Assembly: GCA_032209605.1 (NCBI GenBank)
Contig: JASFXZ010000013.1
Location: 11,057,901 to 11,121,900, forward strand
From: Mactromeris polynyma
Taxonomy: Eukaryota; Mollusca; Bivalvia; Venerida; Mactridae
Reading direction: 5' to 3'
DNA length: 64,000 nucleotides
Shown here: positions 20,695 to 35,600 of the stretch, in pieces
How the letters are laid out: every line of letters starts with the position of its first letter
How positions within the stretch are numbered: position 1 is the first letter of the stretch
The notes under the pieces: model-generated
Seen by the model: the letters and a program-made list of their open reading frames with translations, nothing else
Database searches by the model: none
What the model was told of the DNA's origin: nothing
Translations under genes and position numbers: made by a program

Positions 20695-23600
20695 CTGAAA
20701 TACAAAACATAACAATATTTTTCTGTTTCTTTCTCATTACTACTTTAATTGTACAAACAAAAAAGGTATACTCATTTCCGTCTTATTTACTTTACCTATA
20801 TATTCTCTGTTTAACGTTTATGATTGATAAAAGAACAAGGTTGTCATTGGTTACTATAAAAACCGTACCTGCGATACAAGCAGTCATAAAACAGGCGACA
20901 GTTCCAGCAATCAAGGCCCGCACGACAACCTTCGAAATGTCCTTCTTCCTGTTGGGCGCCATCACTGATAGAGCCCCTAACATTATTCCCATTGATCCTA
21001 TGTTAGAAAACCCACATAAGGCGTATGTAGCTATAACAATACCACGATCCTGTAAAAATGTAATATAGCAATAGTGTAATAGCATAAACAGTTTCAATCT
21101 AATATAATAGTTTCTTAATGGGTAGTCCTAAACTCTAATTCAGCATTTAAACTATTCGACGTTAAAATGTCCCAATGATGAATGCAAAACACATGAGTTT
21201 GCCCAAGTAAGCCAGTCTTGAACGCAAACACACCTCTCTTCCAATGTGAACTTCCCGAAATAATAGCAAATCCTCCTTAAATTTACTAGCAATGCAAGTC
21301 TGCGAGAAGCATTTGGCGAACTCGGTCACGTTCTGTTACCGACACACCGTTATCGCATTGTCCAGGAACAAAAATGTTGTATACACTAGTGTAAAAACAT
21401 AATCAACAAGAAATCAAACACTTTGTGATAGACAATCTTATTTCGTCTTTATATACACATCTGACATTCTGACCTGAGCATTTCGTAAAAGCTGTTTAAG
21501 ATTAATAAATGGATCACTGAATCATGAATGAATACAGTGAAATATAGTATAAGAGGTAGTGTTGGAGTTAAAATATTGAATGGCCTACTTGCATTGAGTA
21601 GTTTTTTGTAAAATATAGTCAGTTCATTCCATTTATATACATGCACCAACGTTATCTACGTAGGTCATTCTATATGCAGAAAACAAGATGTCCGCCACGC
21701 ATGCGCAGTGTTTGTCACCCAACCAACCACTCAACTACTATATGAAGTAGTTAAAGTTTCATCTTTACTTAGCAATTTGATGAGCAGCGACATCAACGGG
21801 GTAATAAATTAAAAACACTATAGACATTTAAACGACCAGACACATACAACGACAAGTAACAAAATGATTTCCCTGAATACATACCGTCATTATACCTCCC
21901 GCAATTTTATCTCCGGTGGAATTTAAAATTATGTCGTTCCCATCCCAAAAGGTACCATTGCTCAAACCTGTTTCGTTTCTCATGTACTCTTTGTAAACAT
22001 TTGTGTTATTGATAAATACAGATAAATCTGGAAATAAATAAATTAATAGTCTTCAAAATTAGATATTCAATAAATCGTAGAATGCTGAACTTTCAAATAT
22101 TTTATATCGTGTGAGCCTACAACGGCATCAAGTGATTCGTGTTCAATTGTAATTAAAACAGGCGTACAGTTCTAAAACATGAAACCTAAAATGCAAAATA
22201 TGTCGAAAATGTACATAATTTGTTGCAATAATTGGTGCAGTAATATTACAACCAACTTTATTCAGGGTGTCATAAAGTGTATATATTGTAGTAAATTTTG
22301 GACAATGAAAAATTGACTAACGCATTTCGAAGAGGAAATGCCCCATACGCAACCGCAAAGGCATCAGGGACACATTGAAATACATGCATACAATTCAACT
22401 ATTGCAAAGGCACCAGGCGGACATTGAAATACATGCATACAATTCAACTATTGCAAAGGCACCAGGGACACATTGAAATACATGCATACAATTCAACTAT
22501 TGCAAAGGCACCAGGCGGACATTGAAATACATGCATACAATTCAACTATTGCAAAGGCACCAGGCGGACATTGAAATACATGCATACAATTCAACTATTG
22601 CAAAGGCACCAGGGACACATTGAAATACATGCATACAATTCAACTATTGCAAAGGCACCAGGGACACATTGAAATACATGCATACAATTCAACTATTGTA
22701 AATGCAACATGGACACATTGAAATACATGCATACAATTCAACTATTGTAAATGCAACATGGACACATTGAAATACATGCATACAATTCAACTATTGCAAA
22801 GGCAACATGGACACATTGAAATACATGCATACAATTCAACTATTGTAAATGCAACATGGACACATTGAAATACATGCATACAGTTCAACTATTGCAAAGG
22901 CACCAGGGACACATTGAAATACATGCATACAATTCAACTATTGTAAATGCAACATGGACACATTGAAATACATGCATACAGTTCAACTATTGCAAAGGCA
23001 CCAGGGACACATTGAAATACATGCATACAATTCAACTATTGCAAAGGCACCAGGGACACATTGAAATACATGCATACAATTCAACTATTGCAAAGGCACC
23101 AGGGACACATTGAAATACATGCATACAATTCAACTATTGTAAATGCAACATGGACACATTGAAATACATGCATACAGTTCAACTATTGTAAATGCAACAT
23201 GGACACATTGAAATACATGCATACAGTTCAACTATTGTAAATGCAACATGGACATATTGAAATACATGCATACAATTCAACTATTGCAAAGGCACCAGGG
23301 ACACATTGAAATACATGCATACAATTCAACTATTGTAAAGGCAACAGGGACACATTGAAATACATGCATACAGTTCATCTATTGCAAAGGCACCAGGCGG
23401 ACATTGAAATACATGTTTACAATTCAACTATTGCAAAGGCACCAGGGACACATTGAAATACATGCATACAATTCAACTATTGTAAATGCAACATGGACAC
23501 ATTGAAATACATGCATACAGTTCAACTATTGCAAAGGCACCAGAGAAACATTGAAATACATGCATACAATTCAACTATTGCAAAGGCACCAGGGACACAT

Positions 23601-26600
23601 TGAAATACACGCATACAATTCAACTATTGTAAAGGCAACAGGGACACATTGAAATACATGCATACAGTTCATCTATTGCAAAGGCACCAGGCGGACATTG
23701 AAATACATGTTTACAATTCAACTATTACAAAGGCACCAGGGACACATTGAAATATATGCATACAATTCAACTATTACAAAGGTACCAGGGAGACAGGACA
23801 CTAACATAAATGACAAACACTGGACAACGTCCTATTAAAAGTGTCGAAACCATCGTACAGAAAAATATGTTACATTCGTAAAATATAAGGTTTAATCAGG
23901 AAACGTTCGATATTTATGAAATACAGTCATATTTTGAGGAACTGGATTCAGGTCTTGTATTCTGCAATGCCTCTCCTTGTCATCATCAATGTCAGGCCAT
24001 CGTTAAACTATATGTTTGCCGTACCCTTCTCACGATATTATAAGCGGTTGGCACGTTAATGTTATAAATGTGTATCTTATATATGTCTGTTGCAAAGGGT
24101 TAATATCATGACTATGACTCCTACATGGAAGAACCCCCAAAATATGTTCCTTTTTGGCCAGTTTACAAGGGTCGGTCAGGGTAGTATTTTTTTAATAAGG
24201 CCGAAGGCTTTTTGTGGTAAGCATTTTAGATACATACCCGCATATGCCACAAACTCGTTCAAGAACGTTTTAGTTCCAATTAATCCGGCGACCTTTCTGA
24301 CATCTTGTTGAGGCGTTCCCAGTAACCAGGAGATGGGGTAAAATACATAGGAGCAGAGAAACTGAAATATTCATACCCGTCGTCTAAAAGTGATACTTTA
24401 CTTCAGTGTCTTAAAACATGCACAATTTAATATAATTTTGAAGATAATTTACACTATTTTCTTAAAAAGGTACATTCTGATATAATTTTGAGATAATTTA
24501 CACTATTGTCTTAAAACATGCACATTCTGATACAATTTTGAAAATAATTTACACAAGTGTCTTCAAACATGCACATTCTGATACAATTTTGAAAATAATT
24601 TACACCAGTGTCTTCAAACATGCACATTCTGATACAATTTTGAAGATGATTTACACCAGTGTCTTCAAACATGCACATTCTGATATAATTTTGAAAATAA
24701 TTTACACCAGTGTCTTCAAACATGCACATTCTGATACAATTTTGAAGATAATTTACTCTATTGTCTTAAACATGTACAATCTGATATAAATTGGAAGATG
24801 ATTTACACCAGTGTCTTAAACATGTACAATCTGATATAAATTCGAAGATAATTTACTCTATTGTCTTAAACATGTACAATCTGATATAAATTTAAAGATG
24901 ATTTACTCTATTGTCTTAAACATGTACAATCTGATATAAATTTGAAGATGATTTACTCTATTGTCTTAAACATGTACAATCTGATATAATTTGAAGATGA
25001 TTTACACCAGTGTCTTAAAACAAGCACATTTGGATCTAACTTTGAAGAAAACTTACACCAATGTCTTAAAACAAGCACATTTGGATCTAACTTTGAAGAT
25101 GATTTACACCAATGTCTTAAAACCAGCACATTTAGATCTAACTTTGAAGAAAACTTACACCAATGTCTTAAAACAAGCACATTTGGATCTAACTTTAAAG
25201 AAAACTTACACCAGTGTCTTAAAACAAGCACATTTGGATCTAACTTTGAAGAAAACTTACACCAATGTCTTAAAACAAGCACATTTGGATCTAACTTTGA
25301 AGAAAACTTACACCAATGTCTTAAAACAAGCACATTTGGATCTAACTTTGAAGATGATTTACACCAATGTCTTAAAACCAGCACATTTAGATCTAACTTT
25401 GAAGAAAACTTACACCAATATCTTAAAACAAGCACATTTGGATCTAACTTTGAAGAAAACTTACACCAATATTTTAAAACAAGCACATTTGGATCTAACT
25501 TTGAAGAAAACTTACACCAATGTCATAAAACAAGCACATTTAGATCTAACTTTGAAGAAAACTTACACCAATATTTTAAAACAAGCACATTTGGATCTAA
25601 CTTTGAAGAAAACTTACACCAATGTCATAAAACAAGCACATTTGGATCTAACTTTGGAGAAAACTTACACCAATATTTTAAAACAAGCACATTTGGATCT
25701 AACTTTGAAGAAAACTTACACCAATGTCATAAAACAAGCACATTTGGATCTAACTTTGAAGAAAACTTACACCAATATCTTAAAACAAGCACATTTGGAT
25801 CTAACTTTGAAGAAAACTTACACCAATATTTTAAAACAAGCACATTTGGATCTAACTTTGAAGAAAACTTACACCAATGTCATAAAACAAGCACATTTGG
25901 ATCTAACTTTGGAGAAAACTTACACCAATGTCTTTAAACAAGCACATTTGGATCTAACTTTGAAGAAAACTTACACCAACGTCTTTAAACAAGCACATTT
26001 GGATCTAACTTTGAAGAAAACTTACACCAGTGTCATAAAACAAGCACATTTGGATCTAACTTTGAAGAAAACTTACACCAATATCTTAAAACAGACACAT
26101 TTGGATCTAACTTTGGAGAAAACTTACACCAATATCTTAAAACCAGCACATTTAGATCTAACTTTGAAGAAAACTTACACCAATATCTTAAAACAAGCAC
26201 ATTTAGATCTAACTTTGAAGAAAACTTACACCAATATCTTAAAACAAGCCCATTTAGATCTAACTTTGAAGAAAACTTACACCAATATCTTAAAACAAGC
26301 CCATTTAGATCTAACTTTGAAGAAAACTTACACCAATATCATAAAACAAGCCCATTTAGATCTAACTTTGAAGAAAACTTACACCAATATCTTAAAACAA
26401 GCACATTTAGATCTAACTTTGAAGAAAACTTACACCAATATCTTAAAACAAGCACATTTGGATCTAACTTTGAAGAAAACTTACACCAATATCTTAAAAC
26501 AAGCACATTTGGATCTAACTTTGAAGAAAACTTACACCAATATCTTAAAACAAGCACATTTGGATCTAACTTTGAAGAAAACTTACACCAATATCTTAAA

Positions 26601-29600
26601 ACAAGCCCATTTAGATCTAACTTTGAAGAAAACTTACACCAATATCTTAAAACAAGCACATTTGGATCTAACTTTGAAGAAAACTTACACCAATGTCTTA
26701 AAACAAGCACATTTGGATCTAACTTTGAAGAAAACTTACACCAATATCTTAAAACAAGCACATTTAGATCTAACTTTGAAGAAAACTTACACCAATATCT
26801 TAAAACAAGCACATTTAGATCTAACTTTGAAGAAAACTTACACCAATATCTTAAAAACAAGCACATTTGGATCTAACTTTGAAGAAAACTTACACCAATA
26901 TCTTAAAAACAAGCACATTTGGATCTAACTTTGAAGAAAACTTACACCAATGTCATAAAACAAGCACATTTGGATCTAACTTTGAAGAAAACTTACACCA
27001 ATGTCATAAAACAAGCACATTTGGATCTAACTTTGAAGAAAACTTACACCAGTGTCTTAAACATGTAAATTGTGTTATGAATCGATAGATACACTTATCA
27101 ATGTAGTTATCTGTTTACATTTTGATAAGATTAAGCTTACAGTAAATGACAGTTCTTCGCTGCCTTGTAGTCCTACACGATATCCAAACCAGATAAGCGT
27201 GGAGTCAAAGAACTTGAGAAAAGCGAGGAAAGCTATCAAATTCACAGCGATGTTGGCAATCAGCCCGATGGACACCGAGGCCCCATTGCTTGCTGCCTCG
27301 ATAATGTTGGACTCGGCACTGAAAGGATGGACGATGGTTACAAAGGAGTTTATGTTGTATATTATGCATTGGTATATGCATATGTATACTCAGTACATTT
27401 AAAAACGCACACTTTTGTACCAACCATGCTTCTTTTAATTCCAATTTATTACTTTTGAAACTCATATGTTTATGGAAATACGTGTCGATTGTCATGAAAC
27501 TTAGCTTACATGTTGCATACACATGCAATATCATGTCATTTTTTAATGTACTGAGAATAAATTAAATATAACAACTATTGTAAAACCTCAATAATAAGAG
27601 CATCCATGAAAACTGGTCTTAACATTGAGGTAGTCTAAATATTTAGGGTGAATGAAGAGCAAAACAGTGGAAATGGACTTTAAGAGTGTGGTCTTAACTT
27701 TGAAGTGATCTAATTATAACAATTAGTGAAAATATATATCTTACCTTTTCGGCATATTATACACGTCTTCTGCTCTTGCCTTAGATGGTTTTGTTTCAGG
27801 GTAGAACAGTTTGGACATAGCAAGGGCAGCTGGGGCACTCATGACGGACGCTGACAATAAATGGTTGGCTGGTACCTAGCAACAAAATAATTGGTTTACA
27901 GAATCTGTAAACTATATGAAATTATAACTTCATAATGCTTTTGATTGAATTTATAAGCTTATAAGTGTGAAGTCTGTGCAGATTAAATAAAATACACTGG
28001 CAGCTTGACCTACTACATGTATTCATTAAATGTAACTATTTTCATAGAAATAGCACAAGTACTTGTTTGGTTCTTTTTCCATTCCTTCGAGAAACTTGGA
28101 TACGATGCCGACTTGCTGCTGAGCCACACTAACAGACCAGTACAGAACAGAACTGAACGGAAAGACGGAACGGAACAGAAATGAAATGAACTGAACTGTA
28201 CTGAACGGAATAGAACTTAACGGAACGGAACAGAACTGAACTGAACAGAACTGAACTGAACGGAACATAACAGAACGGAACTGAACGGAACGGAACTGAT
28301 CAGAACAGAATAAATGAACTGAACGGAAGAGAACAGAACATAACTAAACTGAACGGAACAGAACTGAACGGAAGAGAACGTATCATTTACACTACATGGT
28401 GTTCACAACTGTAATTTCGGCTAACTAAACTAACTAGACTGACTAAACGGCACAACTAAAATATCGTAGTATTTAAATGAAATTTAGAATCGTATAACAA
28501 CCTGTGTACATTTGAAGGTATAATGCTATTTACAATTCCTTTACATGTACTTACATCCATGGCGATATAAGCGGCCAGAACGGATCCAGCAATGGTGGCG
28601 AACCCTCCGGTGCAGACAGCGTGAATCTCGGATTTAGTCATGTCCTTGACAAACGGACGTATCATTAGCGGCGACTCACTCTGAAAAATCCAAGGTGATA
28701 TACAATACATGTATTAGTAAAAGAACATATACGAATATAACATGAAATATCTTGAAAAAAGATGGTCGGCGCAATTTGAAGGTTAAGATACAACATGATA
28801 AAATGTCGAGATGTTACGATTGCTGGTCACTCCAGGTTCAACATGGATTTCGGTAATTTCACCGAAATTCAGTGGATTTCGGTAAGGTAAAATTTCCATT
28901 ATCGAAAGGTCAACCGATCCGCGTCAAGTTTACTAACGATGTTCGGTTGAAGAGAAATTGCCTTGGTGGTTAGCGTAAGATTTGATTAGTTTAAAAACAC
29001 GGATATGCAAATAGCAAAACCATGTTAATACGGCTGCGCCGAAAAAGGATGCCCATGTGAATAAATACAGTATTATTCATACCGTTGGTAAAATAATGGT
29101 CGAGAATGTAATCATTTGAGAGTTGTACATTTGAATATCTAAATAACTTGACTATCAACTAACAACTGAACGAAAAAGCAGTATGGGATCAAGAAATATA
29201 TGAGATAAAGTCCGACAAATTTTACTGGACACTCAAGAAGATTAGGACAAGTCTGTATTTTATCTTCAGCTAAAGAGCGACTTTCAACACGCGTATAAAA
29301 ACGCGTGCTCACTCGACAAGAATGGCGGTTATATACGACGGGAGTCGAAGATTATTAATTGCCAGTTCAATGTTGTCTTTTAATACTTTTACAATTCATT
29401 GACAACATAGATAACAACATCCTTAACAACTCACCTGGCCGATAAATATGTTTGCTGCTGCATTTAAGGATTCCGTGGGCGAGGTTCCCAAACACCAGGA
29501 GAGGAATCTAGCAATGTAGCAGATGACAAACTGCATGACGCCGAGGTAATAGAGAACTGATATCAAAGCGCTGAAGAAAACTATGACCGTCAAAACCTGC

Positions 29601-32600
29601 AATGATATAAAACGTAAATTATTCCATGTTTGATTGCCTGACAGTTTGGAGTAACTGAGGCTTTTGTTGCATTTCCCAAGAATCTGTTCGTTTTCTAATG
29701 ATCAAGATAATAAGTAAAAATGCAACATTTGTGTACGAATCTCCATTTGTTTTCTTATTATCAAGATAATAAGTAAAAATACAACATTTATGTACGAATC
29801 TCCATTTGTTTTCTTATTATCAAGATAATAAGTAAAAATGCAACATTTATGTACGAATCTCCATTTGTTTTCTTATTATCAAGATAATAAGTAAAAATGC
29901 AACATTTATGTACATATCTCCATTTGTTTTCTAATTATCGAGATAATAAGTAAAAATGCAACATTTATGTACGAATCTCCATTTATTTTCTAATTATCAA
30001 GATAATAAGTAAAAATGCAACATTTATGTACGTATCTTCATTTGTTTTCTAATGATCAAGATAATAGGTAAAAATGCAACATTTATGTACGAATCACCAT
30101 TTGTTTTCTAATGGTCAAGATAATAAGTAAAAATGCAACATTTATGTACGTATCTTCATTTGTTTTCTAATGATCAAGATAATAAGTAAAAATGCAACAT
30201 TTATGTACGTATCTTCATTTGTTTTCTAATGGTCAAGATAATAAGTAAAAATGCAAATGCAACATATACATACATATACGAATCGCTATTGTTTGTGTAG
30301 AATAATTTAAATATCGTTGCAAGAATAAATACAATTAAATACCCAGCCAAGCATGGACAAAGGACCAGCAAATAGCTTCATGAATATGAAGTCAATACAC
30401 TTTTAGAGCAAAAAAGTACATAACATGTAAAATCAAAACTATTTCCATATAAAAAGAAACATCAAGAACCCGATGGCGTAACAATGACCATGTAACTGTC
30501 GTGGTCAAAACTGAAACATGGTTAAACATTGAAAATAAATTGTTCAACAAATGGTATAAAAACTGTCATTATTTTTGTATACCGGAGGTTATTTACCGGC
30601 TCTACTGTGGTAACAATCATAAAGTTAACTGGGGACAAAGGAGCTACATTGGTATACAGGTAACCGCAAAAACAATTATAACAGTCATACCTTGAATGCA
30701 AAGAAATGCATCGTAAATGCGTCACCGAATACAAACTGCGAGCCTGCATCTGTGTGCTCTAGAAACTCGCCAACTCTTGCACCAAGCCATTCAAAAGCTT
30801 TAAATCCAAATTCTGTTCTTAGAATGAGGAGTGCGAAATAGAATTGTAGTGCAAGGCCCCAAAACACCGGGCGAAATTGTACCTGAAAAAAAGCAATTGA
30901 TCTTAATAAGCAATTTGACATAAAACAACAGAATAATTGCCAAGCAGCACGCCAATCGTGGTAAAAATCTGCAGAGGCCCGTACACAGCACAGGAGAGTT
31001 CCTTCCCTTTATCCTTTATAGAATTATCTCCCTTTATCCTTTATAGATTTCTCTCTTTATCCTATATGGAGACCTCTCCCTTTATCCTTTATAGAGTCCC
31101 CCCCTTTATCCTTTATGCAGTTCTCTCCCTTTATCCTTAATAGAGTTGTCTCCCTTTATCATTTATGCAGTTCTCTCCCTTTATCCTTTATAGAGTTCCC
31201 CCCTTTATCCTTTATGCAGTTCTCTCACTTTATCCTTTATAGAGTCCCCCCTTTATCATTTATGCAGTTCTCTCCCTTTATCCTTTATAAAGTTGTCTCC
31301 CTTGATCCTTTATAGAGTTCTCTCTCGTTATCATTTATATAGTTATATCCCTTTATCCTTTATGTAGTTCTCTTCATTTATCCTTTATAGAGTTCTCTCT
31401 CGTTATCCTTTATATTGTTCTCTTCCTTTATCCTTTATAGAGTTCTCTTCCTTTATCCTTTATATAGTTCTCTTCCTTTATCCCTTATAGAGTTCTCTCT
31501 CGTTATCCCTTATAGAGTTCTCTTCCTTTATCCCTTATAGAGTTCTCTCTCGTTATCCTTTATATAGTTCTCTTCCTTTATCCCTTATAGAGTTCTCTCT
31601 CGTTATCCCTTATAGAGTTCTCTTCCTTTATCCTTTATATAGTTCTCTTCCTTTATCCCTTATAGAGTTCTCTTCCTTTATCCTTTATATAGTTCTCTTC
31701 CTTTATCCCTTATAGAGTTCTCTTCCTTTATCCTTTATATAGTTCTCTTCCTTTATCCTTTATATAGGTCTATTCCTTTATCCTTTATAGAGTTTTCTCT
31801 CGTTATCCTTTATATAGTTCTCTCTCGTTATCATTTATATAGTTCTCTTCCTTTATCCTTTGTAGAGTTATCTTCCTTTATCCTTTATATAGTTCTCTTC
31901 CTTTATCCTTTGTAGAGTTCTCTTCCTTTATCCTTTATAGAGTTCTCTTCCTTTATCCTTTATAGAGTTCTCTCTCGTTATCCTCTATGTAGTTCTCTTC
32001 CTTTATCCTTTGTAGAGTTCTCTTCCTTTATCCTTTATAGAGTTCTCATCCTTTATCCTTTATAGAGTTCTCTCTCGTTATCCTCTATGTAGTTCTCTTC
32101 CTTTATCCTTTATAGAGTTCTCTTCCTTTATCCTTTATAGAGTTCTCTTCCTTTATCCTTTATAGAGTTCTCTCTCGTTATCCTTTATGTAGTTCTCTTC
32201 CTTTATCCTTTATAGAGTTCTCTCTCGTTATTCTCTATGTAGTTCTATTCCTTTATTCTTTATAGAGTTTCTCCCTTAAGCCTTTATAGAGTTCTCTCTC
32301 GTTATCCTCTATGTAGTTCTCTTCCTTTATCCTTTATAGAGTTCTCTTCCTTTATCCTTTATAGAGTTCCCTTCCTTTATCCTTTATAGAGTTCTCTTCC
32401 TTCATCCTTTATATAGTTCCCTTCCTTTATCCTTTAAAGAGTTCCCTTCCTTTATCCTTTATATAGTTCCCTTCCTTTATCCTTTATAGAGTTCCCTTCC
32501 TTTATCCTTTATAGAGTTCTCTCTCGTTATACCTTATATAGTTCTCTCACTTTATCCTTTATAGAGTTCTCTTCCTTTATCCCTTCTTTAGTATATGTAT

Positions 32601-35600
32601 ATATAGTACAAGCGTTAGACTCCTTGTACTTCATACACTACGGATTAGATAAAAGGAGACAACTCTAGAATGAATATAAGGAAAGAACTCGTGACAATGG
32701 TTCATAGTTATTTGAATACATGTAATTGCAACTATGCAGCATTGATGTTTAAATGACAAATTCACAACCAATTAATGTCAATGTTTATTTGCGACCATGC
32801 TCCACTCTGACCCAATTAACACGAAGAAAGATTAAGTTATCGTCACGTATGAGGACAACTTTAACAAGTAAAGGGAAACACTCGCCGAAATATGTGGGCC
32901 GTTGTATTACCATTCGCAGCTACGACGTACTTATCTTAACTCAAGAACTTACGACAAATAAATGAAATGTCGTACCTCCATTTTATCAACGGTGTCGTAA
33001 AGTTCGGTGTCTTACGACATACTTAGGACAACAATACGTCGTAAGAAACGTTGATAAAACGCTTCTTGATCGTTTGTCTGGGGCAATGGTTATAACATAC
33101 AACACCACACAGGAGCACGGTCTCCAAAACACGTCAACAAATAGCCTGTTTTTCTCTCTCAATATTTGGACGATCTATAACGTCAAACCTGTCTGTAAAG
33201 ACCATCCATGGGAACAGCAAAATGTGGTCTTTGTTTACAGGTGGTCTCTATTAACAGATTAAATATCATTGAAAATGGGCTGATGGGAGATAAAATTGGT
33301 GGTCTTTGCAGACAGGTTTTGCAGTAGTGGTCTTTGTTCGCAGGTGGTCTTGAACACAGGTTTGACTGTACACCGTTCCTCGAAAGGTATTATACAGATT
33401 TTAAGTATAGTAAATATATATATATTAAGTAACCGTACCTTGGCCGGGTGTTTGGAGAAAATAAAGAATAACACTACAAAGACGACCATGCCAAGTCCAG
33501 AAATAAGGTGGCTGGGTTCCTTAAGGGCCACGTCAACAATGATGAATATAATGATGAACAAAGAAGTGGCGATAACTAAAGCCCAGTGGATACTGAAAAA
33601 GAACCAATATAAAAGTATTAACTATACGTATATTCAGAGTAGCTTGGAAGTGAACATGGCAACATTTGTATTAACTGTGAATAATAAATTAAATATAATA
33701 GTAACCTTTATTACAAAGGAAATTGTCACGAGATCTTTACCTTTATCCCATTTAGGTTTTATCTCACTTTGTCCGTTTTATAGAGTATGTATATTTACTA
33801 CTTCCATGTTATATAGAAGAGACGAAGGGAGATAACTCTAGATGGGATATAGGAAAAATAACACGTGACAATATCCTGTGCTTTATTACCTCCACTACAG
33901 GAGAGCATATGAATACATATAACATGACCAAAATGAGCAATACATAAAAGTACAATATAACACAGATTTCCAAGTGTATTTTGTACTCGCACTGTAAGTC
34001 AATGCATTCAGATAAATAAGTCCCGCCCTTTTAGTTAACATTAAATTTAGCTCCACCTCTCAAGACGTAGCACTACAGACTTCAAAGAAAACATAAGAAA
34101 CTATGATACAAATACTTATTAAAATCGTATGGCAGTACATTATTAATTTGTCAACAAACGGCTACAAGGCAGAACAAAAATCGTATTAGGAAAGATAACC
34201 ACGATGAGGTCACAAGGGATATATTCTTGTAGAATCCAGAAACATCAACACTTGCATTACTCTAGCATATACCTATGTAACAAAACGCCACTTACGTAAA
34301 GATATTGTCACTTCGCATTGGGGGATAGTATTAATGTTTAAGTTCGAGATACGGAATTAATACTTAACGCCATTAAAAACGCAACCAAAAAGTCTGCATA
34401 TAGATAAAGTGCCATAACAAAGGCAAAAATATTCTTTATTAATCAAAAATAATTTCAAAAAAAATAAATCAATAATGAAATAAAAAACAAATAGAAATAA
34501 AAAATAATATTAATGTTCGCGACTGGTACATAAAACCAAGAAAGTCTTCTTAATTCCAACACCGGACAATTCCCCTAGGTGATGAATAAGAACACTACCT
34601 ATTGGATAAATCTTGAAATACACTATAGAAAATGTTAACCAATCTGCTTCAAGGTTACACGTATTTTTAAATTGAAGAGAATTGGCGCGAAATTGCCTTG
34701 GTGGTTAACGTAAGATTTGATTGGTTTACAAAACACTGAATATGCAATTAGCAAAACCATGTTAGTACGGCTGCGCCGAATAACTGATATAGAGTTTAAT
34801 AAAGTTTTGAACAAGAATTAACACATAACTGTACATTTGTATTACGCTGTTGACAGTTAGTATCTCTACTACAAAATGGCGCCTAGTTCAAATAGTTGCG
34901 TTTTTAATGGCGTCAGGTATATTCATTACAGGTCATGCAAAAAGCAACTACAGTCAAACCTGTCTATAAAGACCACCCATGGGAACAGCAAAATGTGGTC
35001 TTTGTTTACAGGTGGTCTCTATTAACAGATTAAATATCATTGAAAATGGTCTGATGGGAGATAAAATTGGTGGTCTTTGCAGACAGGTTTTGCAATACTG
35101 GTCTTTGTTCGCAGGTGGTCTTTAACACAGGTTTGACTGTATACCTATTGCACAATGGTTATGTACGTTTGTATGCTATTGTACTTACTAAGACATGGCC
35201 TTTTGCATTTTTGGACTTTCAAGCTCCCCAAGGTATGAACCAATCGTCCTGTCACCCATGCAATTATTGCACAATAATGAACATATGATGAACACAAAGA
35301 CAATGACTGTGACGGCCAACAAACGTACGGCGCCCTCATCGTCCGTATCAAAATGTGTCGCCATTGCGTAACCGAAGTAGGCGAGATATAACAAAGCAAT
35401 AATGATCCAGAAAGCGGTCCACGCAACTGGAAAATAAACAATAACAATCTGTTAATAATTTAGGGATGTCAACGTATATTCGGATATTCGGATATTGGTT
35501 TGTACGAGTCATGTTGTATATTTGGGGGCAAGAGATATAACACTCAGGTGATGACACTATTACTAATGGTGGGGATTTTTACAACTTAGGTGATCAGTTT

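Noticed and set aside
24991..26928. 645-codon plus-strand ORF
   Set aside because: It is the translation of a 51-bp intronic tandem array whose unit happens to be a multiple of three without stops; minus frames are open as well.
30937..31315. Two overlapping ORFs repeating [11 protein letters not shown] peptides
   Set aside because: They are translations of the left-arm minisatellite of palindromic element P.
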